A DNA stretch of 64,000 nucleotides from Actinomadura alba (GTDB lineage: Bacteria; Actinomycetota; Actinomycetes; Streptosporangiales; Streptosporangiaceae), in assembly GCF_014323705.1 (NCBI RefSeq), contig NZ_JABVEC010000023.1:1-64000 (forward strand). Reading direction: 5' to 3'. Position numbers and translations under genes: made by a program. The notes below the pieces were generated by a model. The model did no database searches. It was not told where the DNA came from and was given only the letters and a program-made list of their open reading frames with translations. The stretch's first letter is position 1, and every line of letters starts with the position of its first letter. Below are positions 8,785 to 16,643 of this stretch, piece after piece.

Positions 8785-9483
8785 TCAGTAGTGTCGCCAC
8801 CAGAGATTCACGGCGTAGTCGACCTCCACGCCGTCGTGCTCGGCGAGGAACTCCTCCACCAGCTCGGCGGGGAACTCGATGCGCAGCACCGCCGCGAGGT
8901 CCTCCCGCCGCTGGAACGCCCAGCGGATCGTCAGGGCCCTGCGGGAGAACCCCTGCCGGGCCCAGAACCGCTCCACCGCCTCCGGGTCGTACGACGGCAG
9001 CCAGCGGCGGAACCAGCCGCCGAACGTCGACCGGGTGGCGTCATTGTCGATCACGAACACGGTGCCGCCGCGGCGCGTGACCCGCGCGAGCTCGGCGAGG
9101 CCGGGCTCACAGCCCGGCCCGAAGAAGTACGCCCACCGCACGTGCGTGACGTCGATCGAGGAGTCGGGCAGCGGCAACGCCTGCGCGACCCCGGTCCGTA
9201 CCGACACGTTCATGAGGTTCGCCACTCTGTGGCGGGCGGCCGCCGCCAGCCCGGCGTGCGGCTCGATACCGACGACCCGCGACGCCGTACGGGCGAAGCC
9301 GGCCAGGTGAAAGCCGGTGCCGCAGCCGAGGTCGAGCACGGTCGCCGCGTCCCAGGGCCGGATCTCCCGCATCGCCGCCTCGAGCACCCCGTCGGGGTCG
9401 GCGGCGCGGTTCTCCAGCTCATAGACCTGGGGAGAATTCCAGATGTTCGGGCTCGGAACTGCACCGGATACGATCGTGGCCAC
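8785..9483 (-). CDS. Class I SAM-dependent methyltransferase
   Basis: A 232-residue methyltransferase with the SAM-binding motif I VLDLGCGTGFHLAGF, the acidic motif II (VVGIEPH) and the post-I region typical of the family. The GTG at 9483 is preferred over a TTG at 9513 because a -10 box TACGCT ends 7 nt before it, giving a leaderless transcript. The gene is divergent from the isomerase-like gene at 9577. The acceptor substrate is not identifiable. Confidence 0.8.
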   Translation of the reverse strand: MATIVSGAVPSPNIWNSPQVYELENRAADPDGVLEAAMREIRPWDAATVLDLGCGTGFHLAGFARTASRVVGIEPHAGLAAAARHRVANLMNVSVRTGVAQALPLPDSSIDVTHVRWAYFFGPGCEPGLAELARVTRRGGTVFVIDNDATRSTFGGWFRRWLPSYDPEAVERFWARQGFSRRALTIRWAFQRREDLAAVLRIEFPAELVEEFLAEHDGVEVDYAVNLWWRHY

Positions 9484-9490
9484 GGCGCAG

Positions 9491-9496
9491 AGCGTA
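9491..9496 (-). promoter_or_regulatory. -10 element of the methyltransferase gene
   Basis: TACGCT on the minus strand, 7 nt before the GTG start at 9483; no ribosome binding site lies between. Confidence 0.35.
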
Positions 9497-9535
9497 GTCA
9501 GCCGCGTCGGCAATGGTGAGGATCACGCGCGCCGG

Positions 9536-9548
9536 GGGATCAGATCCC
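9536..9548. promoter_or_regulatory. Candidate operator palindrome between divergent genes
   Basis: GGGATCAGATCCC is a perfect palindrome around one central base, located between the methyltransferase and isomerase-like starts. It could bind a shared regulator; no regulator is identified. Confidence 0.25.
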
Positions 9549-9576
9549 GGAAGATAGCGCATAGGCTTTCGGTTGC

Positions 9577-10536
9577 GTGGCGATGCGCAACGGGGCGAGC
9601 CCCGAGCGGAGCACGACCACCGACCGCCGAGCGAAAACCAGCGAGGGAGTCTTGGCACCGGAGCGCAATGGCACGATCCCGGCCGGGGTCAGGGTCCCGG
9701 ATGCGCCGATCACGCTCTCGACCGCGTCAGTGTATCCAGAGAAGGCGCCCAGCGCGTTCGAGATCGCCGCGCTGCTCGGATACGACGGCGTCGAGATCAT
9801 GGTCGCCACCGACCCCGTGTCACAGGACCTCAACGTCCTGCGCCGGCTGTCCGACTACCACGAGATGCCGATCCTCTCCATCCACGCGCCCTGCCTCCTG
9901 CTCACCCAGCGGGTGTGGGGCCGCGAACCCTGGGGCAAGCTGCAGCGGTCCAAGGAGGTCGCCGAGGAGGTCGGCGCCAAGGTCGTCGTCGTGCATCCGC
10001 CGTTCCGCTGGCAGCGGGAGTACGCCCGAGAGTTCGTCGAGGGCCTCGCCCGCATGCAGGAGGAGACCAACGTCGTCTTCGCCGTCGAGAACATGTTCCC
10101 CGTGCGGGCGCGCGGCACCGAGGTGGGGATGTACTCCCCGAACTGGAACCCCGTCGACCTGGACTTCCCGAGCGTCACGCTGGACCTCTCCCACACCGCG
10201 GTCTCGGGTTCCGACCCGCTCCAGATGGCGGCGGACCTCGGTGACCGGCTCCAGCACGTTCACCTCGCCGACGGCGTCGGCGTTCCCAACCGCGACGAGC
10301 ATTTGGTGCCCGGCCGGGGCAACCAGCCGTGCGGCGCGATGCTGGAGAAGCTCGCCGACGACGGCTACGGCGGGCACATCGTGCTCGAGGTCAACACCCG
10401 CCGCGCCGCCGACCGGGCGGAACGCGTCGAGGACCTGGCCGAGGCGCTCGCCTTCGCCCGGCTCCACCTCGCCGCCGCGAGCCGTACCTGGGAGGTCACG
10501 CCCGGGGGCGAGGTGTCGCGTAGAGGCGGCGGCTGA
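9577..10536 (+). CDS. Sugar phosphate isomerase/epimerase-like TIM-barrel protein
   Basis: Xylose-isomerase-like / AP-endonuclease-2 superfamily TIM barrel of up to 319 residues. Metal-ligand regions are visible as HAPCLL, VVVHPPF, FAVENMF, LDLSHTA, HVHLAD and LEVNT. The start is uncertain: GTG 9577, ATG 9583, or a TTG at 9654 that follows a GAGGGAG ribosome-binding-like sequence; the domain begins only near residue 42 (VPDAPITLSTASVYP), so the N-terminal 26-40 residues may not be translated. A protein of this family lies near proC in mycobacteria too. The stop overlaps the TetR start. Confidence 0.82.
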   Translation: MAMRNGASPERSTTTDRRAKTSEGVLAPERNGTIPAGVRVPDAPITLSTASVYPEKAPSAFEIAALLGYDGVEIMVATDPVSQDLNVLRRLSDYHEMPILSIHAPCLLLTQRVWGREPWGKLQRSKEVAEEVGAKVVVVHPPFRWQREYAREFVEGLARMQEETNVVFAVENMFPVRARGTEVGMYSPNWNPVDLDFPSVTLDLSHTAVSGSDPLQMAADLGDRLQHVHLADGVGVPNRDEHLVPGRGNQPCGAMLEKLADDGYGGHIVLEVNTRRAADRAERVEDLAEALAFARLHLAAASRTWEVTPGGEVSRRGGG

Positions 10537-11120
10537 TGGTGGCCCAGTCCGGCCGAAAGCCTGGACGCCGGCCAGGGCCCAACGAGACCCGCGAGGCCAT
10601 CCTGGCGGCCGCACGGGAGCTCTTCGCCGAGAAGGGCTATGACGGCGCCTCGATCCGCGCCATCGCCCGCGGCGCCGACGTCAACCCGGCCCTGGTGCAC
10701 CACTTCTTCGGCACCAAGGAGAACGTGTTCATCGAGGCGATGCGGCTGCCGTTCAACCCCGCGGAACTGCTTCCCCTCATCCTCGAGACCCCGAACGACC
10801 GGCTCGGCGAGACGCTGATCCGGGTCTTCCTCGGCATCTGGAGCGATCCCGAACGCCGCGCGCCCCTGGTCGCGCTGCTGCGCTCGGCCATGACCAACGA
10901 GCAGGCCGCGACGATGATGCGGCAGTTCGTGTCGACGGCGCTGCTCGGCCGGGCCGCCGAACTGCGAGGCATCCCGCTGCTGAAGATCGACGCGGCCATC
11001 GGCCAGATGATCGGCGTGATGCTCCTGCGGTACGTGATCGAGGTGGAGCCGATCGCCTCCGCCTCCGAGGAGGAGCTGATCGAGCTCCTGGCCCCGACGC
11101 TGCAGCGCTACCTGTGCTGA
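10536..11120 (+). CDS. TetR/AcrR family transcriptional regulator
   Basis: A 194-residue regulator with a canonical N-terminal helix-turn-helix (REAILAAARELFAEKGYDGA, then IRAIARGADVNPALVHHFFGTKE) and a TetR_C-type ligand domain containing LRSAMTNEQAA. The ATG overlaps the preceding stop as TGATG, so it is coupled to the isomerase-like gene. An ABC exporter starts 109 bp downstream, and the palindrome at 11225-11239 on that promoter is a plausible operator. The layout suggests ligand-controlled repression of the exporter. Confidence 0.92.
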   Translation: MVAQSGRKPGRRPGPNETREAILAAARELFAEKGYDGASIRAIARGADVNPALVHHFFGTKENVFIEAMRLPFNPAELLPLILETPNDRLGETLIRVFLGIWSDPERRAPLVALLRSAMTNEQAATMMRQFVSTALLGRAAELRGIPLLKIDAAIGQMIGVMLLRYVIEVEPIASASEEELIELLAPTLQRYLC

Positions 11121-11133
11121 CCGGGCTCGATGA

Positions 11134-11149
11134 CCGCGCCTCGGCGCGG
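11134..11149 (+). terminator. GC hairpin downstream of the TetR gene
   Basis: CCGCGC / GCGCGG stem with a CTCG tetraloop, 13 bp after the TetR stop codon. No U-tract. Confidence 0.45.
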
Positions 11150-11194
11150 CGGCTCGCGGGCGTTTGACGCGGCGCCTTCCCTCCTCGCTCCGTC

Positions 11195-11223
11195 TTGACG
11201 GGGGTCATGGCCGAGCTTAAATT
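11195..11223 (+). promoter_or_regulatory. Near-consensus promoter of the ABC exporter operon
   Basis: -35 TTGACG (11195-11200), 17-bp spacer, -10 TAAATT (11218-11223). Six bases separate the -10 from the ATG at 11230, so the transcript is predicted to be leaderless. Confidence 0.7.
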
Positions 11224-11224
11224 A

Positions 11225-11239
11225 AACGAATGATTAGTT
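11225..11239. promoter_or_regulatory. Candidate TetR operator overlapping the start codon
   Basis: AACGAATGATTAGTT fits the palindrome AACNAATNATTNGTT with matching arms around a central base. It covers the predicted +1 and start codon of the ABC gene and lies 109 bp after a TetR gene. Size and position fit a TetR dimer blocking initiation. Confidence 0.55.
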
Positions 11240-11955
11240 CAGCGGTTAAGACCGTGGACCTGCGCGTGGACCGGGGTGGGCGCGAGGTGCTGCACGGGCT
11301 CACGTTCGAGGTGCCCCGCGGCGAGATCGTGGGGCTGCTCGGGCCCAGCGGATGTGGCAAGACCACCCTGATCCGGGCCGTGGTCGGCGTGCAGATAGTG
11401 AAGAGCGGCGACGTCACCGTGCTCGGCCTGCCCGCGGGTGGCGCGGACCTGCGGCGGCTCGTCGGCTACGCCACGCAGACGCCGGCCGTGTACTCGGACC
11501 TGACCGTCCTGGAGAACCTCCGATACTTCGGCTCGGTTCTCGGCGCGCCCCGCGACGACGCCGATCGCGTCATCGAGGAGGTGGGCCTCGCGAAGGAGCG
11601 CGACCAGGTCGTGGCCACGCTCTCGGGCGGGCAGCTGTCCCGGGCCAGCCTGGCCGCCGCGCTCCTCGGCACACCGGAGCTGCTCGTGCTCGACGAGCCG
11701 ACGGTGGGGCTCGACCCCGTGCTGCGGCAGGAACTGTGGGAACTGTTCCACGAGCTCGCCGACCGCGGCGTCACCTTGATGATCTCCAGCCACGTCATGG
11801 ACGAGGCGGCCAGATGCGGGCGGCTGCTGCTCATGCGCGAGGGCGTGATCCTCGCCGACGACACCCCGGGTGCGCTGCGCGCCCACACCGGAACCGACGA
11901 TCTCGAAGAGGCATTCCTGCGCCTCATCGCGGAGCGCGAGGAGGCACGCGCATGA
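11230..11955 (+). CDS. ABC transporter ATP-binding protein (drug-export type)
   Basis: A 241-residue nucleotide-binding subunit with Walker A GPSGCGKTT, Q-loop region GYATQTPAVY, the ABC signature LSGGQLSRASLA, Walker B LLVLDEPTVGLD and the H-loop ISSHVMDEA. It resembles the DrrA/CcmA subfamily that pairs with ABC-2 permeases. The start ATG sits at the predicted transcription start. The stop overlaps the permease start by 4 nt (ATGA). Regulation by the adjacent TetR is likely. Confidence 0.93.
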   Translation: MISSAVKTVDLRVDRGGREVLHGLTFEVPRGEIVGLLGPSGCGKTTLIRAVVGVQIVKSGDVTVLGLPAGGADLRRLVGYATQTPAVYSDLTVLENLRYFGSVLGAPRDDADRVIEEVGLAKERDQVVATLSGGQLSRASLAAALLGTPELLVLDEPTVGLDPVLRQELWELFHELADRGVTLMISSHVMDEAARCGRLLLMREGVILADDTPGALRAHTGTDDLEEAFLRLIAEREEARA

Positions 11956-12686
11956 AGCTCTCGATCACGCTGGCCACGAGCCGGCGAATCCTCGCCCAGC
12001 TGCGCCACGACCACCGCACGGTAGGGCTGCTCATCGGCGTCCCCACCCTGCTCATGATCCTTCTGCGTTACGTGATCGACAATCCGGACGCCTTCGACCG
12101 CTGGGCCCCGATGCTGCTCGGGGTGTTCCCGTTCATCGTGATGTTCATCGTCACCTCGGTGGGCACGCTGCGCGAGCGTACGGGCGGCACGCTCGAGCGG
12201 TTGATGACCACCCCGCTCGGCAAGCTGGACCTGCTGCTCGGCTACGCGCTCGCCTTCGGGCTGCTCGCGCTCGTGCAGGTCGGCGTGGTGACCGCTGTCT
12301 CGGTGACCTGGCTGGGTCTCGATCTGGCCGGGTCGATATGGAGCCTCGTGCTCGTCGCGGTGCTCGACGCCCTGCTCGGCATGGCCCTCGGCCTGTTCGC
12401 CAGCGCGTTCGCGCGCACGGAGTTCCAGGCGGTGCAGTTCATGCCCGCCTTCGTGCTGCCGCAGGCCCTGCTGTGCGGGCTGGTCGTGCCCCGCGAGCAG
12501 ATGGCGAGCTGGCTGGAGTGGATCTCGGCCGTGCTGCCGTTGTCGTACGCGGTCGAGGCGATGCTGGAACTCAGCCGCGGCGACGAATTCACGAGCACCC
12601 TCGCGCGGGACCTGGCGGTCATCATCGGGTGTGTGATCGTCTCGCTCATGCTCGGCGCGGCCACGCTCCGCCGCCGCACCGCCTGA
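11952..12686 (+). CDS. ABC-2 type transporter permease
   Basis: A 244-residue membrane permease with about six hydrophobic segments, including LLIGVPTLLMILL, MLLGVFPFIVMFIVTSVG and LLLGYALAFGLLALVQVG. The conserved ABC-2 element RERTGGTLERLMTTPLGKLDLLLG is typical for this family (cited here only as a pattern near residues 75-98). It forms the membrane half of an exporter with the preceding ATPase, to which it is translationally coupled. The substrate is unknown; xenobiotic or antibiotic export is an inference from the TetR neighbour. Confidence 0.9.
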   Translation: MKLSITLATSRRILAQLRHDHRTVGLLIGVPTLLMILLRYVIDNPDAFDRWAPMLLGVFPFIVMFIVTSVGTLRERTGGTLERLMTTPLGKLDLLLGYALAFGLLALVQVGVVTAVSVTWLGLDLAGSIWSLVLVAVLDALLGMALGLFASAFARTEFQAVQFMPAFVLPQALLCGLVVPREQMASWLEWISAVLPLSYAVEAMLELSRGDEFTSTLARDLAVIIGCVIVSLMLGAATLRRRTA

Positions 12687-12907
12687 CGGGTGCCGATCAT
12701 GATGTCACCAGGATGATGCCCTGGACGCCCTGATCCCGGGCGGCTGGAGGCGGCCTGCCGGGAGCGTCTCGGCGGGCTGTACCGGAGTCGGACAAAGATC
12801 GGACAGACGGAGGTCTTACCCTCTAATCCGGCATGTACTGGGCAACCGCGTCGCGGATTAGCCTTGAGAGGCGCGAGACGACGTGGTCTCGCCGGAGAGG
12901 GGGAACG

Positions 12908-13834
12908 TTGCTCCGACAGGTGCTCTTGGCGGCGTCGCGCAGGGACGGCGTACGCAGGCTCGCCGAGACGGCTCCGTACACGAGGAGCGTCGTGCGGCGG
13001 TTCATCGCCGGAACGGCGGTCGACGACGCATTGCGTGTCACCGAGGAGCTCGCGGCAAGCGGGCTGCTCGTGACCCTGGATCACCTGGGGGAGGACACTC
13101 TCGATCCCGGCCAGGCCGAGAGGATCGTCACCGGCTACGTGACCCTGCTGGAGCGGCTCGGCTCGGCCGGCCTCGGGCAGAGGGCCGAGGTCTCGGTCAA
13201 GCTCACCGCTCTCGGCCAGGTGCTCGACGGCGGCGAGCGGCTCGCGCTGAAGAACGCGCAGCGGATCTGCCACGCCGCTCGCGCGGTCGGCACCACGGTG
13301 ACGCTCGACATGGAGGACCACACGACCGTCGATTCGACGCTGCGGATCCTGGAGGACCTGCGGGCCGACTTCCCCGACACCGGCGCGGTGATCCAGTCGT
13401 ACCTGCGCCGCGCGGAGGAGTACTGCGCCGATCTGGCCTACGAGGGGTCGCGGGTGCGGCTCTGCAAGGGGGCCTACAACGCCCCCGAGTCCGTGGCCTT
13501 CGCCGACCGGCGTGAGATCGACAAGTCGTACGTCCGCTGCATGAAGGTCCTGATGGCCGGCAGGGGACTCCCGATGCTGGCCACCCACGATCCGCGGCTC
13601 ATCGAGATCGCGGGGGCGCTGGCCGTGCTCAACGAGCGGTCGCCGGAGGACTTCGAGTACCAGATGCTCTACGGCATCCGGACGCAGGAGCAGCAGCGGC
13701 TCGCCGGGCTGGGCGCCCAGGTACGGGTCTACGTGCCCTACGGCGACGAGTGGTACGGCTACATGATGCGCCGGCTGGCGGAACGGCCGGCCAACCTGAT
13801 GTTCTTCCTGCGGTCCCTGGCCGGCGACTCGTAG
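12908..13834 (+). CDS. Proline dehydrogenase (monofunctional)
   Basis: Flavin-dependent oxidation of proline to pyrroline-5-carboxylate, feeding electrons to the quinone pool. The 308-residue barrel contains the family motif VRLCKGAYNAPESVAF and the C-terminal region FEYQMLYGIR and VRVYVPYGDEWYGYMMRRLAERPAN (positions about 250-290) that contributes substrate-binding Arg residues. The start is taken as TTG 12908 because GGAGAGGGGG lies 4-5 nt upstream and the length then matches other actinobacterial enzymes; an ATG at 12833 is in frame. proC lies 77 bp downstream, so opposite steps of proline metabolism are neighbours. Confidence 0.9.
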   Translation: MLRQVLLAASRRDGVRRLAETAPYTRSVVRRFIAGTAVDDALRVTEELAASGLLVTLDHLGEDTLDPGQAERIVTGYVTLLERLGSAGLGQRAEVSVKLTALGQVLDGGERLALKNAQRICHAARAVGTTVTLDMEDHTTVDSTLRILEDLRADFPDTGAVIQSYLRRAEEYCADLAYEGSRVRLCKGAYNAPESVAFADRREIDKSYVRCMKVLMAGRGLPMLATHDPRLIEIAGALAVLNERSPEDFEYQMLYGIRTQEQQRLAGLGAQVRVYVPYGDEWYGYMMRRLAERPANLMFFLRSLAGDS

Positions 13835-13898
13835 GGCCGATGGGGCCGGGTGGGCCGGGTGCCGTCCCGGCGCTGGAAACGCCGTCCTGAAGCCTCGG

Positions 13899-13904
13899 TA
13901 GGCT
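13899..13904 (+). promoter_or_regulatory. -10 element of proC (leaderless type)
   Basis: TAGGCT, 7 nt before the GTG start at 13912; no ribosome binding site in between. Confidence 0.4.
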
Positions 13905-13911
13905 TGCTCAG

Positions 13912-14706
13912 GTGATTGCGATTCTCGGCGCCGGCAAGATGGGCGAGGCACTGCTGTCCGGCGTTCTCCGAGCCGGCCGCCGCCCGGCCCAGCTCGCCGT
14001 GACCGTCCGCCGGGCGGACCGCGGCGCGCTGCTGCGTGAGCGGTACGGCGTCACGGTGCTGTCCAACGCCGAAGCGGCCAAGACCGCCGACACCCTCGTC
14101 ATCGCGGTGAAGCCCCAGGACATGGCGTCACTCCTCGAGGAGCTGAACCCGCACGTCCCGGCCGGCCGGCTGGTGATCTCCATGGCGGCGGGCATCCCGA
14201 CCGCCTTCATCGAGGCACGCCTGCCCGACGGCGTGCCGGTCGTGCGCGTCATGTCGAACACGCCGGTGCACGTCGACGAGGCGATGAGCGTGGTGTCGGC
14301 CGGTTCGCACGCCGACGAGGCGCATCTCGCGCTGACCGAGGAGCTCCTGTCGCCGGTCGGCAAGGTGCTGCGCATCCCAGAGTCGCTGCAGGACGGCGCG
14401 ACGGCCCTGTCGGGCAGCGGCCCGGCCTACTTCTACTACCTCGTCGAGGCGATGGTCGACGCCGGCATCCTGCTCGGCATGCCGCGCGCCGCCGCCCTGG
14501 AGATGGTCGTCCAGTCCGCGGTCGGCGCCGCCGTGATGCTGCGCGACTCCGGCGAGCACCCCGTGCTGCTGCGGGAGGCGGTCACCTCACCTGGCGGCAC
14601 CACCATCGCGGCGATCCGCGAGCTGGAGCGTCATGGCGTACGGGCCGCCGTGCTGGAGGCGATCGAAGCCGCCAGGAACCGGGGCCGGGAGCTCGCCGAA
14701 GGATGA
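13912..14706 (+). CDS. proC: Pyrroline-5-carboxylate reductase ProC
   Basis: Last step of proline synthesis, reducing pyrroline-5-carboxylate with NAD(P)H. The 264-residue protein has the N-terminal Rossmann motif ILGAGKMGEALLSG, the SMAAGIP and VRVMSNTP segments, and the family signature in LSGSGPAYFYYLVEAM plus TSPGGTTIAAIRELE. Length and order are standard. The GTG start is probably leaderless. The proC position upstream of the HTH-bS22-epimerase block matches the mycobacterial order, although here about 7 kb of other genes intervenes. Confidence 0.96.
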   Translation: MIAILGAGKMGEALLSGVLRAGRRPAQLAVTVRRADRGALLRERYGVTVLSNAEAAKTADTLVIAVKPQDMASLLEELNPHVPAGRLVISMAAGIPTAFIEARLPDGVPVVRVMSNTPVHVDEAMSVVSAGSHADEAHLALTEELLSPVGKVLRIPESLQDGATALSGSGPAYFYYLVEAMVDAGILLGMPRAAALEMVVQSAVGAAVMLRDSGEHPVLLREAVTSPGGTTIAAIRELERHGVRAAVLEAIEAARNRGRELAEG

Positions 14707-14778
14707 GGTCTCCGGCATGCTCTTCGATTCGACCGGATTTGATTGAACCGAACACCGGTCCGTGACCGATTAACAAGT

Positions 14779-15204
14779 ATGGGAATCCTCCTCCGCGTTC
14801 TCGTCGCCGCCGGTCTCGCGGTCGACGCCTACATCCACTGGGACTTCGCAGCCGACCTGCCCTCCGGCAAGGACGGCAACATCGGCGCGGACGTCCTGTT
14901 CCAAACGCAGGCCGTGGTCGCGATCGCCGCGGGCCTGCTGGTCCTGTTCTGGGCGCGCCGCTGGACGTACGCCGTCGCCTTCCTCGTCGCCGCGAGCGCC
15001 GTCGGCGCCCTGCTGCTCTACTACACCGTCGACGTCGGGTCGATCGGCCCGCTGCCGGAGATGTACGAGCCGGTCTGGTACGGGGAGAAGACCATCAGCG
15101 TCGTCGGTGAGGGCATCGCGGCGGTCGCCGCGCTGGTGGGCTTCTTCACCGTCTCTCGCCGGTCCGAGGGACGGCGCGTGGAGGAAGTCCCCGCCCGCTG
15201 GTAG
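14779..15204 (+). CDS. Small integral membrane protein of unknown function
   Basis: A 141-residue protein with about four predicted membrane helices: ILLRVLVAAGLAVDAYIHW, VVAIAAGLLVLFW, VAFLVAASAVGALLLYY and GIAAVAALVGFFTV. The outward-facing loops are rich in Asp/Gly/Pro. The ATG at 14779 is preferred; a TTG at 14743 would add 12 non-conserved-looking residues. I do not recognise a family with confidence. It lies between proC and the MacB-like exporter and is not obviously linked to either. Confidence 0.7.
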   Translation: MGILLRVLVAAGLAVDAYIHWDFAADLPSGKDGNIGADVLFQTQAVVAIAAGLLVLFWARRWTYAVAFLVAASAVGALLLYYTVDVGSIGPLPEMYEPVWYGEKTISVVGEGIAAVAALVGFFTVSRRSEGRRVEEVPARW

Positions 15205-15278
15205 CACGGCGTCGTCTCCCCACGCCGCCGCCGTCCTCCCACGCCGCCGTTTCGCCACGCTCGGACGGGGCGCGTGTT

Positions 15279-15284
15279 TAGCAT
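15279..15284 (+). promoter_or_regulatory. -10 element of the adaptor gene (leaderless type)
   Basis: TAGCAT, followed by 6 nt and then the GTG start at 15291. Confidence 0.4.
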
Positions 15285-15290
15285 GGCCGC

Positions 15291-16643
15291 GTGAGTATGC
15301 GGCGCTTCACCCCATTGGCGGTGGTCGGTGTGCTTATCGCCGGCCTGATCAGTGCGTGCTCGGGTGACGACGAGACCGCCGGAATCCGCCTTGCCGCTGT
15401 GAGTCGCGCCGACGTGGCCGAGGTGGTCGAGGCTCCGGCGACGGTCACCGCGCGGGCGACCGCCACGCTCCGGTCCCCGGCCGAGGGCACGGTCCGGCGG
15501 CTGCGGGTCGCCGACGGTGACGAGGTGCGCAAGGGCGAGGTGCTGGCCCGCATCGCGTCCCCGGCCGCCGAGGAGCAGTTGCGGCAGGCGCGCGAAGCGG
15601 ATCGCGGTGTGTCCGGTGGCGGTGCCGTCCCGGCCGGGGTCGAACTGGGGTCCTTCCAGCGGCGGACCGACCGTACGGCCAGGAGCGGCTTCACCGCCGC
15701 GCGGCGCGTCGCGATGAAGATCCCGGACACCCGGCAGCGGGCCCTCGTGCTCGCCCAGATCACCAAGGCCCAGGCCGACTACGCGACGGCCGCCGCCGCC
15801 GCGCACAACGCGCTCGTACAGCTCGATTCGGGGCTCGGCAGCGTGCGGCAGGCCATGGCGTCGATCGCGGCGGCACAACAGGTGCAGACGCGCGCGGCGG
15901 TGCGGGCGGCGGAGCGCGTCGCCGCCGGTCTCACCATCAAGGCGCCCTTCGCCGGGGTGGCGAGCCTCGGCGGACCGGCGGGAGGCGCCGGTGACCTGTC
16001 CGGGCTGCTGGGCGGGCTGCCGCCGCAGGCGCAGGCCCAGGCCGGGGGAGCGGTGCCCTCCCTGACGGGCGGCGGCGGCGCGGCCAAGGATGCCGCCTCG
16101 GTCGCGGAAGGGGCCCCGATCGCCTCGGGCGACGCGGTCGTCACCGTCACCGACGTGTCCAGGCTCGGCCTGTCCGCCGAGGTCGACGAGACCGACGTGC
16201 TCGACGTCAAGCGGGGAACGCCTGCGACCGTCGAGTTCGACGCCGTGCAGGGCGCCACCTACCGGGCCGAGGTCACCGGCGTCGGCGTCACGCCGAAGGA
16301 GTCCACCGGCGGCGGCGTGACGTACCGGGTCACGCTCTCGCTGCGGCGGGGCACGACGGCCGACGGCACCGCCGCGCCCTGGCCGAAACCGGGGATGAGC
16401 GCCGTGGTCGACCTGCGGGTGCGCGAGGTCGGCTCGGCGGTCTCGGTGCCGTCGTCCGCGATCGTGACCAGCGGCCGGGACTCCACCGTGTGGGTGGTCT
16501 CCGGCGGCCGGGCGCAGCGGCGCGTCGTCCGGCTCGGGGCGCAGGGCGACACGACGGTGCAGGTGGTCTCGGGCGTGACCGAGGGCGAGCGCGTCGTCGT
16601 ACGCGGCGTCAACGCCGTCAAGCAGGGCCAGGAACTCCACTGA
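15291..16643 (+). CDS. HlyD/RND-type periplasmic adaptor lipoprotein of a MacAB-like system
   Basis: A 450-residue membrane-fusion-type adaptor. It has a lipobox LISAC near residue 24, a biotinyl-lipoyl-like half-motif (ADGDEVRKGEVLARI), a helical hairpin rich in Ala/Gln, a second lipoyl half (AGLTIKAPFAGVASLGGP), a low-complexity Gly/Ala/Pro insertion, and beta-barrel and membrane-proximal domains. The GTG at 15291 has a -10 box 6 nt upstream; an ATG lies two codons later. The stop overlaps the ATPase start (TGATG). Adaptors of this kind in Gram-positive bacteria act outside the membrane with MacB-type transporters. Confidence 0.9.
   Translation: MSMRRFTPLAVVGVLIAGLISACSGDDETAGIRLAAVSRADVAEVVEAPATVTARATATLRSPAEGTVRRLRVADGDEVRKGEVLARIASPAAEEQLRQAREADRGVSGGGAVPAGVELGSFQRRTDRTARSGFTAARRVAMKIPDTRQRALVLAQITKAQADYATAAAAAHNALVQLDSGLGSVRQAMASIAAAQQVQTRAAVRAAERVAAGLTIKAPFAGVASLGGPAGGAGDLSGLLGGLPPQAQAQAGGAVPSLTGGGGAAKDAASVAEGAPIASGDAVVTVTDVSRLGLSAEVDETDVLDVKRGTPATVEFDAVQGATYRAEVTGVGVTPKESTGGGVTYRVTLSLRRGTTADGTAAPWPKPGMSAVVDLRVREVGSAVSVPSSAIVTSGRDSTVWVVSGGRAQRRVVRLGAQGDTTVQVVSGVTEGERVVVRGVNAVKQGQELH

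Noticed and set aside
9586..9655. Possible fourth, decayed copy of the repeat element at the start of the isomerase-like gene
   Set aside because: Only short GAGCGGAGC and CCGCCGAGCG matches are present; no paired stems or tail could be aligned.
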